DNA from: an uncultured Sphingomonas sp.
GTDB taxonomy: Bacteria; Pseudomonadota; Alphaproteobacteria; Sphingomonadales; Sphingomonadaceae
Reading direction: 5' to 3'
Length of the DNA stretch: 28,089 nucleotides
NCBI GenBank assembly: GCA_946482655.1
Contig: CAMLSA010000035.1
Span: forward strand, 1 to 28,089
Of this stretch, positions 16,314-24,633 are shown in pieces (the stretch's first letter is position 1; each line of letters begins with the position of its first letter). The notes under the pieces are model-generated. The model did no database searches and was not told the origin of the DNA. It saw nothing but the letters and a program-made list of their open reading frames with translations. Position numbers and translations under genes: made by a program.

Positions 16314-16960
16314 GCGCGCTCCCTTCCGCCCACGTCACGGATTGCGGCGACGATGTTGGGATAAGCGGCGCAGCGGCAGATGTTGCCGCTCATCCGCTCC
16401 CGGACCTCGGCATCCGAAAACGCGATGTCCATCAGGTCCGCACTGGCGTGGCTCGGGACACCCTGCTTGATCTCGTCGAGCATCGCCACCGCCGAGCAGA
16501 TCTGGCCCGGTGTGCAATAGCCGCACTGATAGCCGTCATGCTCGACAAAGGCCTTCTGGAGCGGATGCATGTCGTCGGGGGTACCCAACCCCTCGATGGT
16601 GGTGACGTCTTCCCCGTCATGCATGACGGCGAGCGTCAGGCAACTGTTGATCCGCCGCCCCTCAACGATCACCGTGCAGGCGCCGCACTGGCCGTGATCG
16701 CAACCCTTCTTGGAGCCGGTCAGATGGAGATGTTCGCGCAACGCGTCGAGCAGCGTGGTGCGAGGATCGAGCGTCAGGCCGCGTTCCTTGCCGTTGACCC
16801 TCAGCCGGACCGGCATTTGCGGTGTCTGCGGCGCCTTCGGAGGCGGCCCGGCTTCCAGCGGGGACCCAGCGGAGACGCTTGCCGCGGTCGCGGCTCCAGC
16901 CGCCAGCACGGTACGCCGCGTCATTCCTTCGCCCCCATCAAAGATCGCATCTGGCTGCAT
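16310..16960 (-). CDS. paoA: PaoA-type 2Fe-2S subunit with Tat signal
   Basis: 216 aa from ATG 16960; ATG 16924 just before the twin arginines and ATG 16996 are alternatives. [19 protein letters not shown] (13-31) is a Tat signal, so the folded complex is probably exported to the periplasm as in E. coli PaoABC. Two 2Fe-2S clusters are bound by Cys87, 92, 95 and 107 ([12 protein letters not shown]) and by Cys146, 149, 195 and 197 (CGYC and CRC). It is the first gene of the paoABC operon. No PaoD/XdhC-like maturation gene lies next to it within this window. The assignment to PaoA over other family members rests on the Tat signal and on PaoB next door. Confidence 0.93.
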   Translation of the reverse strand: MQPDAIFDGGEGMTRRTVLAAGAATAASVSAGSPLEAGPPPKAPQTPQMPVRLRVNGKERGLTLDPRTTLLDALREHLHLTGSKKGCDHGQCGACTVIVEGRRINSCLTLAVMHDGEDVTTIEGLGTPDDMHPLQKAFVEHDGYQCGYCTPGQICSAVAMLDEIKQGVPSHASADLMDIAFSDAEVRERMSGNICRCAAYPNIVAAIRDVGGRERA

Positions 16961-17011
16961 CGCCCCGCCCCGATTGGAAGTTGCCGTGCAAGGCAACCAG
17001 CGGCGGCAGCG

Positions 17012-17123
17012 ATCGTTCCCGAGAATATGCCGTCGGCGCGACGTCGGCGCAACGGATCTGCCGTATCAGCGGCATAGTCGAGCGCGCAAGCGGCTTCCTT
17101 GTTTCCCCGGTAGCGGGAACGAT
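17012..17123. repeat. 10-bp inverted repeat spanning the paoA upstream region
   Basis: ATCGTTCCCG (17012-17021) and its exact complement CGGGAACGAT (17114-17123) stand 92 bp apart; the right arm ends 1 bp before the epimerase stop codon. The right arm is also part of a local hairpin TTTCCCC...CGGGAA that could end epimerase transcription. Confidence 0.4.
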
Positions 17124-17124
17124 A

Positions 17125-18114
17125 CTAGCCCCACAGCCTGCTGGGCGCTGGATAGGCGACACCGCGTTCGAACCGCACCGGATCGTCCCGGTCCTTCGCC
17201 AGCAGCAGCGGACCGTCGATATCCACCCAGCGCGCCTGCTGCGCGAGTAGTATGGCGGGAGCGATGCCGAGCGAGGTCGAAAGCATGCAGCCGACCATCA
17301 AGTCGAGTCCGGCGTCACGCGCGGCGGCGGCCAACGCCAACGCTTCGGTCAGGCCTCCTGCCTTGTCGAGCTTGATGTTGATCGCGGCATAGCGGCCGAC
17401 GCAGCGGGCTAGATCGGCCCGGTCCTGACAACTTTCGTCCGCGCAGAGCGGGATCGGCGACACCACGGTATCGAGCAGATGATCTTCGCCGGCCCGGACC
17501 GGTTGCTCGATCAGCTCGACGCCATAGGGAAGAAGCGCGGCCGCCTGGGCGGCTACGTCATGCTCCGTCCAACTCTCGTTGGCGTCGACGATAAGCCTGG
17601 CATTGGGCGCGCCGCGCCGAACCGCCGCGACCCGCTCGATATCCCCCACGCCAGCCAGCTTGAGCTTGAGCAGCGGATAGGATGCGGCGGCCTTGCGCGC
17701 ATCCTCCTCCATCCGTTCCGGCTGCCCGAGGGAGATGGTGAAGGCCGATTGCAGCGGGCGCGGCTCGTCGACACCGGCAAGCGCCCAGGCTGGACGACCC
17801 TCACGCTTTGCCTCGATGTCCCACAGCGCGCAGTCGATCGCGTTGCGCGCAGCCCCGCGCGGCATGAGCCGGAGCAGATCGGCCCGTCCAGCCCCTTCGC
17901 GGATCTCGCCGGCCATGGCGCGTGCCTGGGCGAGAACGGTTTCGGCCTTTTCGCCATGATAATAGATCGCGGTGGCTTCGCCCCGGCCCACATGATTCCC
18001 GTCGCTGAGCTCGACGAGGACGGTTTCGACATGGGTCTTGGCGCCGCGCGCGATCACGAAACTCCCGGCCACCGGCCAGGTTTCGATCCGCGCAACCAGA
18101 CTCCTCGCCCGCAT
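17125..18114 (-). CDS. dipeptide epimerase (L-Ala-D/L-Glu epimerase type)
   Basis: 329 aa from ATG 18114; the long upstream extension of the open frame overlaps the previous gene and is not real. Enolase superfamily, muconate-lactonizing subgroup: catalytic K150-L-K152 (LLKLKLAG), metal ligands Asp177 (VDANESW), Glu203 (LIEQP) and Asp226 (CADESC), second base Lys248 (NIKLDKAGG), and the dipeptide-binding D298-I-D300 motif (VDIDGP) near the end. Family knowledge: these cytoplasmic enzymes epimerise L-Ala-D-Glu from peptidoglycan recycling, or related dipeptides. The gene starts 16 bp after the stop of the exported repeat protein. The precise dipeptide is inferred. Confidence 0.93.
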   Translation of the reverse strand: MRARSLVARIETWPVAGSFVIARGAKTHVETVLVELSDGNHVGRGEATAIYYHGEKAETVLAQARAMAGEIREGAGRADLLRLMPRGAARNAIDCALWDIEAKREGRPAWALAGVDEPRPLQSAFTISLGQPERMEEDARKAAASYPLLKLKLAGVGDIERVAAVRRGAPNARLIVDANESWTEHDVAAQAAALLPYGVELIEQPVRAGEDHLLDTVVSPIPLCADESCQDRADLARCVGRYAAINIKLDKAGGLTEALALAAAARDAGLDLMVGCMLSTSLGIAPAILLAQQARWVDIDGPLLLAKDRDDPVRFERGVAYPAPSRLWG

Positions 18115-18130
18115 CAACGGCCGGACGCCA

Positions 18131-19663
18131 TCAGGTGAGCGTCGCCCCGTTGGCCCGGCTGCGCGGAATGGCGCGAGGCTGCGGATCGGGCCAATAGGCG
18201 CGCGGCAGGATTCGCCCCTTCCGATCGAACGCGGCCTTGATCTCGGGACGGGCGAGGAAGGCGATCCACAGCTCCCGCAGCCGAGACGGCGACGGAGCCC
18301 ATAGCGAGGCGGCGGGCTGAAACTGCACAAGAAGATCCCCCGCCACGCCATTGTCCTCGAACGCCTTGACGGCGAGCCGCGATGCCTCCGCGTCGCGCTT
18401 GGCGCACAGCAGCGCTTCGATCGCCGCGGGCTGGTTCTGGTCGGCGCGTTGCTTGATCACCTGTATCGCGCTGTTCGCCTCGGCTGTGCGGCCCAGCGCG
18501 GCCAGCGTGCAGATCTCGGTTCGATCGAGCCAGAGCTTGCCGAGGTCGGTCAGCAGGTCGCCCGCCTTGGTACGGGCGTCACGCGCCACCGCGAGCGCCG
18601 CTGCCGGCCGGCCGATCTCGTCGAGAAACTCGGCGTAGCTCACCAGGGCGGTCGACGCGGCAGGGGCCCGCCGGAGATCGATCGTCATAAAAGAGGCCAG
18701 AAGCCGGTCGACCTCATCGTTGCGCCGCAGCGCCGCCAGCGCGCGCGCGCGATAGAGAACCGTCCGGACGGCATCCCGGCTGATTCCGTCGGTCACGCGA
18801 AGACCATCGGTCAGATCGAGCACGTCCTGATAGCGACCCAGCAGGAGCATGGCGTTGGCGGCATCGCGCAGCGCAGCCTCGGAATCGGGGGAATTGCCAA
18901 ACAACGCCAGCTTGTCGCGCGCGAAGCGATCGACCGACGTTCCGCTCGCCGGGCCCAGCCGCGCTTCGATCGCCGGCCAGAGCTTGGCATAGTGCCGGTC
19001 GATCACCATCGCCGACAGCCGTTCGGGCTGATCGATTCGCTCGAGAAGACCTTCGGCCTCGGCTGTCTCGCCCTGATGGATCAGCGCGTCGATCGCCCCT
19101 TCGGTGAAGCCTATTCGCAATTCGGGGATGTCGGCCGGCTCCCAATCGGCCCGGGCCAGCGCGATCAGCATCCGGGAGCGTGCCTCGTCGGCATGATCCT
19201 CGGCCAGCTTCATTGAAATCGACCGTACCGCCGACCCGGTCAGCACATCGAGCGAGTGTGGCGAGGTATCGGCGAGCGTCGCGATTTGATCGGCGGCGTC
19301 GGTGAAACGATTTTCGTCGGCGGCGATCAGCACCCCGACCGCCTTGATCATGCCGTCGCGCGGCATCGCCTTGGCCAGCTCCTGGTGGACCGGGCGAAGT
19401 TCGTGGCCCCGGCCTTCCGCTCCGAGGCAGATAAGCCGCATCCGCTGAACAAGAATGCGCTCGGGCCCTGGCTCCAGCCCAGGAACGACAGGATCAAGCG
19501 CGCGAAGCACACCGGCGCAATCCTCGCGGCCGGAGGCTTCCTGCGCCTTGACGATCGCGGTGGCGACATTGGCGTCGACTCGGCTGTTTTGAGCCCGGGC
19601 AGGACCGATGAAAGCCAGCGCGAGCGCAAGCGAAAGAAGCAGGGCAGGCCCCCTAGCGGGCAT
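18131..19663 (-). CDS. exported helical-repeat (TPR-like) protein of unknown function
   Basis: 510 aa from ATG 19663, overlapping the end of phaZ by 11 bp. The N-terminus (ALLLSLALALAFIGPARA) is a signal peptide. The rest is Ala/Leu/Arg-rich and predicted all-helical, with TPR-like helix pairs (for example AADQIATLADTSPHSLDVLT, AANAMLLLGRYQDVLDL, RALAALRRNDEVDRLLASF and YAEFLDEIGRPAAALAVARD), but individual TPR motifs are degenerate. The last 60 residues (LWIAFLARPEIKAAFDRKGR) are not repeat-like. I do not recognise a named family. Its tight spacing with phaZ and the dipeptide epimerase suggests co-expression. It is probably periplasmic. Confidence 0.85.
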   Translation of the reverse strand: MPARGPALLLSLALALAFIGPARAQNSRVDANVATAIVKAQEASGREDCAGVLRALDPVVPGLEPGPERILVQRMRLICLGAEGRGHELRPVHQELAKAMPRDGMIKAVGVLIAADENRFTDAADQIATLADTSPHSLDVLTGSAVRSISMKLAEDHADEARSRMLIALARADWEPADIPELRIGFTEGAIDALIHQGETAEAEGLLERIDQPERLSAMVIDRHYAKLWPAIEARLGPASGTSVDRFARDKLALFGNSPDSEAALRDAANAMLLLGRYQDVLDLTDGLRVTDGISRDAVRTVLYRARALAALRRNDEVDRLLASFMTIDLRRAPAASTALVSYAEFLDEIGRPAAALAVARDARTKAGDLLTDLGKLWLDRTEICTLAALGRTAEANSAIQVIKQRADQNQPAAIEALLCAKRDAEASRLAVKAFEDNGVAGDLLVQFQPAASLWAPSPSRLRELWIAFLARPEIKAAFDRKGRILPRAYWPDPQPRAIPRSRANGATLT

Positions 19664-20873
19664 GTGCCGCGATCCAGTCGTCGACGACCGGAGCGATCTG
19701 TTCGCGCCAGCGCCGTCCGTTGAAGATGCCGTAGTGGCCGACCTTGGCCACCATCAGATATCTCTTTTCGGCCTCGGGCAGAGCGGTGGCGAGCGTCAGC
19801 CCCGCCTTGGTCTGGCCAAGCCCGGAAATGTCGTCGCGCTCACCCTCGATGGCGAGCAGGCTGACATCGGTGATCGCCGCCGGGTCGATCTTGCGGCCGC
19901 GATGCATGAACTCACCCTTCGGCAGAAGATGGCGCTGGAACACCGCGTCGATCGTCTGAAGGTAGAATTCCTCGGTCATGTCGCAGACCGAACGATATTC
20001 GTCATAGAAGGCCTTTGTCGCGTCGGCGCTTTCCTCGTCGCCCTCGACCAGATGCTTGAACATGCTCCAGTGGCTGACCAGGTGATTGCCGAGATTCATC
20101 GCCATGAAGCCGGAAAGCTGAAGGAAACCCGGATAGACCTTCCGACCGGAGCCCGGATAGAAGACCGGCACCGTGTGAATGACGTTCTGCTCGAACCAAG
20201 CCAGTGGGCGCTGGGTCGCGACGGTGTTGACCGCCGTCGGCGCCTTGCGGGTATCGATCGGGCCACCCATCATCGTCAGCGTGACGGGCCGGCACGGATT
20301 CTTGTCGGCCGACATCAAGGCCGTCGCCGCATAAGCCGGCACCGCGGGCTGGCAGACGGCGAGCATATGCGTCCCCGGCCCGATCTTCTCGAGAAATTCG
20401 ATCAGATAATCGATGTAATCGTCGAGGTCGAACCGGCCGTCCGCCACCGGCACCATCTTCGCGTCGCGCCAGTCGGTGATGTAGACATCATGACCGATTA
20501 TCATCCGTTCGACCGTACCGCGCAGCAGCGTCGCATAATGGCCCGACATCGGCGCCACCATCAGCAGCTTCGGCTGACCGGTAATGCCCCTGCGGCGGAA
20601 GCGTTTGAGCTGCCCGAACGGCTTGCGGAGGATGATCTCCTCGGTGACGGGCACCTTCTCACCATCGATCTCGACCTCGGTGAAACCGAAATTGGGCTTG
20701 CCACGCGAGGCGGAGGCATGCGCGAACACGTCCAGGCCCGAGGCCATGATCGGCGCCATGTTGCTGTAGGAGAGCGGATTGAGCGGATTTTTAAGCCATT
20801 GGCCGTGGAGGTCGGCCCAGGCGCTCGCTGCGGACATCAGGGAACGCTGAAATTCATAGGCATTATAAAGCAT
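19653..20873 (-). CDS. phaZ: intracellular polyhydroxyalkanoate depolymerase
   Basis: 406 aa from ATG 20873, with CGGAGAG 4 nt upstream (the preceding TTG is not needed). The family's N-terminus is recognisable (MLYNAYEFQR, then NPLSYSNMAP). The active site is Cys174 in MLAVCQPAVPA (the Cys nucleophile of PhaZ1-type enzymes), Asp347/348 in GERDDISG and His380 in KVGHYGIF. It hydrolyses native short-chain PHA granules in the cytoplasm. It is the first gene of a co-directional run with the repeat protein and dipeptide epimerase, and its 5' region holds a 17-bp palindrome. It complements the PHA synthesis genes at the left of the window. Confidence 0.96.
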   Translation of the reverse strand: MLYNAYEFQRSLMSAASAWADLHGQWLKNPLNPLSYSNMAPIMASGLDVFAHASASRGKPNFGFTEVEIDGEKVPVTEEIILRKPFGQLKRFRRRGITGQPKLLMVAPMSGHYATLLRGTVERMIIGHDVYITDWRDAKMVPVADGRFDLDDYIDYLIEFLEKIGPGTHMLAVCQPAVPAYAATALMSADKNPCRPVTLTMMGGPIDTRKAPTAVNTVATQRPLAWFEQNVIHTVPVFYPGSGRKVYPGFLQLSGFMAMNLGNHLVSHWSMFKHLVEGDEESADATKAFYDEYRSVCDMTEEFYLQTIDAVFQRHLLPKGEFMHRGRKIDPAAITDVSLLAIEGERDDISGLGQTKAGLTLATALPEAEKRYLMVAKVGHYGIFNGRRWREQIAPVVDDWIAAHAR

Positions 20874-20916
20874 CAAGCTCTCCGAGACGGCGGCCCACGC
20901 CCTTACGTCTTAATCC

Positions 20917-20936
20917 GCGCTTCGCACAATGCGAAG
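20917..20936. promoter_or_regulatory. 17-bp palindrome upstream of phaZ
   Basis: CTTCGCACAATGCGAAG (20920-20936) has perfect 7-bp arms around CAA, 47 bp before the phaZ ATG. The overlapping word GCGCTTCGCACA (20917-20928) also occurs upstream of phaA (3155-3166). It could be a PHA regulator site. Confidence 0.45.
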
Positions 20937-21052
20937 GATGCAATCGTAACATGGGCGTGATGTGGGAATAGCATCCGCGAATTGCCAGATGGTAAAGGCC
21001 TTCCCATCCCGGCCGGGCGCCGGAATCCACTGGCTGACGGCCATGGCGGCAA

Positions 21053-21081
21053 TTGAGTACGGACCCCAGCCCTGATAGTGC
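21053..21081 (+). promoter_or_regulatory. candidate leaderless promoter of the ABC exporter
   Basis: TTGAGT (21053-21058) and TAGTGC (21076-21081) are spaced by 17 nt. The -10 ends 6 nt before the ATG at 21088, and no Shine-Dalgarno sequence is visible, so transcription may start at or next to the start codon. Confidence 0.35.
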
Positions 21082-21087
21082 GCCGAT

Positions 21088-22866
21088 ATGGCCAGACGAC
21101 GCGACACCAACGAACCCGCCAGCCGCAAGATCGGCGATCTGGCGATGGTCTGGCGTTTCGCGCTGGCCTATCCCAGCCGGATCGCCGCCGCGCTGATCGC
21201 CCTTGTGGTCGCCGCCGCCGCGACGCTGGCGATTCCCGGCGGGTTCAGGCTCGTCATCGACAAGGGCTTCATTGCCTCGGGCGGCGATGTCGGCCCCTAT
21301 TTCCGCTATCTGCTGCTCATCGTCGTGATTCTCGCGGTGGCCACCGCGACCCGATATTATTTCGTAACCTGGATAGGCGAACGGGTGATCGCCGATATCC
21401 GCATGGCGGTACAGACCAATCTGCTGCGTCAGGCCCCCCGCTTTTTCGAGGTGAATCGCCCGTCGGAAATCGCCTCGCGGCTTACCGCCGACACCGCCGT
21501 CATCGAGCAGGTGGTGGGCGCTGCCGTGTCGATCACGCTGCGCAACCTTGTGCTGTCGGTCGGCGGGATCATCTATCTGTTCGCGCTCGCGCCTAAGCTG
21601 GCGGCAATGCTGGTGATCGGCATTCCGCTGATTCTACTGCCACTGATATTGTTCGGCCGGCATATCCGCACGCTCTCCAAGAGCACGCAGGACCGGATTG
21701 CCGACGTCGGCGCCACCGTCGCGGAGACATTGGGCGCGATGAAGATCGTCCAGGCATTCGGCCAGGAAGGGCGCGAGGCCGAGCGCTTCGCGAACGTCGT
21801 CACGGCCAGCTTCCTGACCAGCCGGCGGCGTATCCGCACCCGCGCGGTCATGACGGGTATCGTCATCGCGCTGATCTTCGGTTCGATCACGATGGTGATG
21901 TGGCAGGGCGCGGTAGACGTCGCATCGGGGCGCATGTCGGGCGGCTCGATCGCGGCCTTCATCCTGACCGGCGCGCTGGTCGCGGGCGCATTGGGCGCGC
22001 TGGCTGAGGTTTATGGCGATATCGTCCGCGGCGCGGGCGCGGCCGCCCGCCTCTCGGAACTACTCAACGCCCAGCCCGAGATTCACTCGCCGGCCCATCC
22101 GGTCGCCCTGCCCCTGCCGCCGCGCGGCAGGCTGGAGTTCGACCGGGTGAGGTTCCGTTACCCCACCCGGCCCGAGGTGCTCGCGCTCGACGATATCAGC
22201 CTGATCATCGAGCCTGGCGAGATGGTCGCGGTGGTCGGGCCGTCGGGCGCCGGCAAATCGACCATCCTCCAACTCGCCCAGCGCTTCTATGACCCCGAGA
22301 GCGGTGCGATCCGGCTCGACGGGGTGGCTTTGCCCGACGCCGATCCTGCCGACATCCGATCGAGGCTCGCAGTCGTGCCGCAAGAGACTGTGATCTTCGG
22401 CGCTTCGGCACGCGACAATCTGCGTTATGGGCGCTGGGACGCCGACGACGCGGCGATCTGGGCCGCCGCGGAGGCGGCCAACGCCGCCACCTTCCTGCGG
22501 GCGCTGCCACAGGGGCTCGACAGCTTCCTCGGCGAAGCCGGAGCGCGGCTGTCGGGCGGCCAGCGCCAACGGATCGCGATCGCCCGCGCGCTGCTGCGCG
22601 ACGCGCCGCTGCTCCTGCTCGACGAGGCGACGTCAGCGCTCGACGCCGAATCGGAGCGACTCGTCCAGGACGCGCTCGACCGGCTCATGGAGAACCGCAC
22701 CACGATCGTCATCGCGCACCGCCTGGCCACCGTCCGCGCGGCCGACCGGATCATCGTGATGGATCAGGGGCGGATCGTAGAACAGGGGACACATCAGACC
22801 CTGAGCGCGCGCGAGGGGCTCTATGCCCGTTTGGCACGACTCCAGTTCCACGATGTGACGGCGTGA
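21088..22866 (+). CDS. ABC exporter, fused permease and ATPase (MsbA-like)
   Basis: 592 aa half-transporter. The membrane domain of about 320 residues has six hydrophobic segments (for example IAAALIALVVAAAATLAIP, YLLLIVVILAVATA, AMLVIGIPLILLPLILFG). The nucleotide-binding domain contains Walker A GPSGAGKST (about 385-393), signature LSGGQRQRIAIARALL (about 488), Walker B LLLLDEATSALD (about 508) and the H-loop IAHRL (about 546). It acts as a homodimer in the inner membrane. This type exports lipids or drugs; alphaproteobacterial copies with the DKGF and GERVIADIR motifs are often near lipid genes. The substrate is not known. It is divergent from phaZ, without a clear ribosome binding site. 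Confidence 0.93.
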   Translation: MARRRDTNEPASRKIGDLAMVWRFALAYPSRIAAALIALVVAAAATLAIPGGFRLVIDKGFIASGGDVGPYFRYLLLIVVILAVATATRYYFVTWIGERVIADIRMAVQTNLLRQAPRFFEVNRPSEIASRLTADTAVIEQVVGAAVSITLRNLVLSVGGIIYLFALAPKLAAMLVIGIPLILLPLILFGRHIRTLSKSTQDRIADVGATVAETLGAMKIVQAFGQEGREAERFANVVTASFLTSRRRIRTRAVMTGIVIALIFGSITMVMWQGAVDVASGRMSGGSIAAFILTGALVAGALGALAEVYGDIVRGAGAAARLSELLNAQPEIHSPAHPVALPLPPRGRLEFDRVRFRYPTRPEVLALDDISLIIEPGEMVAVVGPSGAGKSTILQLAQRFYDPESGAIRLDGVALPDADPADIRSRLAVVPQETVIFGASARDNLRYGRWDADDAAIWAAAEAANAATFLRALPQGLDSFLGEAGARLSGGQRQRIAIARALLRDAPLLLLDEATSALDAESERLVQDALDRLMENRTTIVIAHRLATVRAADRIIVMDQGRIVEQGTHQTLSAREGLYARLARLQFHDVTA

Positions 22867-22873
22867 CCATCCG

Positions 22874-22889
22874 CCCCGACCGAGCGGGG
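22874..22889 (+). terminator. GC hairpin after the ABC exporter
   Basis: CCCCG (22874-22878) and CGGGG (22885-22889) flank ACCGAG between the convergent ABC exporter and mmsB genes. No T-run follows. Confidence 0.3.
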
Positions 22890-22939
22890 GGAAGCTTCGC
22901 GGGCGCGGTGACGGCGCGCCCCGCCTTGCCCTTTTCCCC

Positions 22940-23836
22940 CTATGCCTTGAAGCTTCCGTCGAGCAGCTTGATGATGGCCGAGAAGTCCTTGCCGCCGCCG
23001 CCGAGATTGGCGAAGGCCTGGTACAGACTCTCGGCATGGCTCCCCATCGGCACGCTCGCGCCGGCGCCGTGCGCCGCCTCGACGGCGAGCTTGAGGTCCT
23101 TGAGCATCAGCGCCGCCGCGAAGCCGCCCTCATAGCCGCGGTCGGCGGGACTGTCGGGCCCGACGCCGGGCACCGGACAGTAGCTGGTCATCGACCAGCT
23201 CTGGCCGCTGGCTTTGGACGAGATATCGAAGAAGGTCCGAAGGTCGAGGCCGAGCTTCTCCGCCAAAGCGAAGGCCTCGCAGGTCGCGACCATCGTCGCG
23301 CCGAGAATCATGTTGTTGACGATCTTCGCGGCCTGTCCGGATCCGCTGGCGCCGGCATGGATCACCGCCTTGCCCATCAGCGACAGGATCGGCTCGGCCC
23401 GACGGAAATGTTCGGCGCTGCCCCCGACCATGAAGGTCAACGTGCCGGCATTGGCCGCGGCGATGCCGCCCGACACCGGCGCGTCCACCATCGCCAGCCC
23501 CTTCGCGCCGGCGGCGACGCCAACCGCCCTCGCCGTGGCGATGTCGATCGTCGAACAGTCGATCAGCAGCGCGGAGGCGGGGGCGGCATCGAATATCTCA
23601 CCTTCGTAGACCGAGCGGACATGCTGCCCTGCGGGCAGCATCGAGACGACGGCCTCCGCGTCGGCGACCGCTTCGGCCGTCGAGCCGGTGGCGACGCATC
23701 CCGTCGCCGCCGCGCGATCGAGCGCATCCTTCGATAAATCGAAGGCGCGGACCTCATGACCTTTTTTTGCGAGGTTGGCGGCCATTCCGCCGCCCATATT
23801 GCCGAGCCCGATAAAGCCGATCCGCGCCACGATCAC
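22940..23836 (-). CDS. mmsB: 3-hydroxyisobutyrate dehydrogenase
   Basis: 298 aa from GTG 23836, which overlaps the upstream TGA as GTGA; GTG 23830 is an alternative. The NAD-binding Rossmann motif [17 protein letters not shown] is at the N-terminus, the substrate signature DAPVSGG follows at about 120, and the catalytic Lys lies in [13 protein letters not shown]. It oxidises (S)-3-hydroxyisobutyrate to methylmalonate semialdehyde with NAD+, the step before MmsA. It is the final gene of the valine operon. [21 protein letters not shown] block matches the C-terminal signature of the family. Confidence in the family is high. Confidence 0.96.
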   Translation of the reverse strand: MIVARIGFIGLGNMGGGMAANLAKKGHEVRAFDLSKDALDRAAATGCVATGSTAEAVADAEAVVSMLPAGQHVRSVYEGEIFDAAPASALLIDCSTIDIATARAVGVAAGAKGLAMVDAPVSGGIAAANAGTLTFMVGGSAEHFRRAEPILSLMGKAVIHAGASGSGQAAKIVNNMILGATMVATCEAFALAEKLGLDLRTFFDISSKASGQSWSMTSYCPVPGVGPDSPADRGYEGGFAAALMLKDLKLAVEAAHGAGASVPMGSHAESLYQAFANLGGGGKDFSAIIKLLDGSFKA

Positions 23837-24606
23837 TCGCCCGTCCAGTTGCCGGGGCGCTTTTCGACGAAGGCGACCATGCCTTCGCCCTTGTCGGCGG
23901 TCGAGCAAAGACCATTGAAGACGCGCCGCTCGAACAGCAGGCCGGACGCGAGCGTCGTCTCGAAGGCCTGATTGACCATCTCCTTGCCGGCCATCGCGGC
24001 GAGAGGTGGCATAGCGGCGATCGTCCGCGCCATCTTGAGCGCTTCATCGAGCAGCTCCGCGGCGGGTACGACCTTGCTGACCAGCCCACCACGCTCGGCT
24101 TCGGTCGCATCCATCATCCGGCCGGTCAGGCACATGTCCATCGCTTTCGACTTGCCGACCGCGCGGGTCAGCCGTTGCGAGCCGCCCATGCCCGGCGCGA
24201 CGCCAAGCTTGATCTCGGGCTGACCAAACCTGGCATTGTCGGCGCAGATCATGATGTCGGCCATCATCGCCAGCTCGCAGCCGCCACCCAGCGCGAAGCC
24301 CGCCACCGCCGCAATCCACGGCTTGCGTGTGGCGGCGACGCGATCGAACGCGCCGAAAAAATTCTCGCCGAACATCTGTGGGAAGCCTTTGGGCTGCATC
24401 TCCTTGATGTCGGCGCCCGCTGCGAAGGCCTTCTCGCTCCCCGTCAGGATGGCGCAACGCTGTGCGCGGTCGGCATCGAACGTGGCGAAGGCGTCGACCA
24501 GATCGTGCATCACTTGCGAATTCAGCGCGTTGAGCGCCTCAGGCCGGTTGAGTCGAATGATCGTCACCGGACCCTGGGTCTCGACGAGGATGGTTTCATG
24601 GGACAT
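23833..24606 (-). CDS. enoyl-CoA hydratase
   Basis: 257 aa from ATG 24606, with AAAGGA 8 nt upstream. Crotonase fold: oxyanion-hole region [11 protein letters not shown] (60-70) and [11 protein letters not shown], with catalytic Glu111 and Glu131 in GCELAMM and GQPEIKLG, the 20-residue spacing of classical hydratases. Context suggests it hydrates methacrylyl-CoA to 3-hydroxyisobutyryl-CoA in valine breakdown, though it may also act on fatty acyl-CoA. It ends with a 4-bp overlap into mmsB and begins 27 bp after the 3-hydroxyisobutyryl-CoA hydrolase gene. Confidence 0.95.
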   Translation of the reverse strand: MSHETILVETQGPVTIIRLNRPEALNALNSQVMHDLVDAFATFDADRAQRCAILTGSEKAFAAGADIKEMQPKGFPQMFGENFFGAFDRVAATRKPWIAAVAGFALGGGCELAMMADIMICADNARFGQPEIKLGVAPGMGGSQRLTRAVGKSKAMDMCLTGRMMDATEAERGGLVSKVVPAAELLDEALKMARTIAAMPPLAAMAGKEMVNQAFETTLASGLLFERRVFNGLCSTADKGEGMVAFVEKRPGNWTGE

Positions 24607-24633
24607 TGGCAATCCTTTTCAATATCTGGCCTT

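Noticed and set aside
23761..23767. Seven-T run in mmsB
   Set aside because: Encodes a Lys pair (A-run on the coding strand) in a conserved Rossmann segment; too short to argue for slippage.
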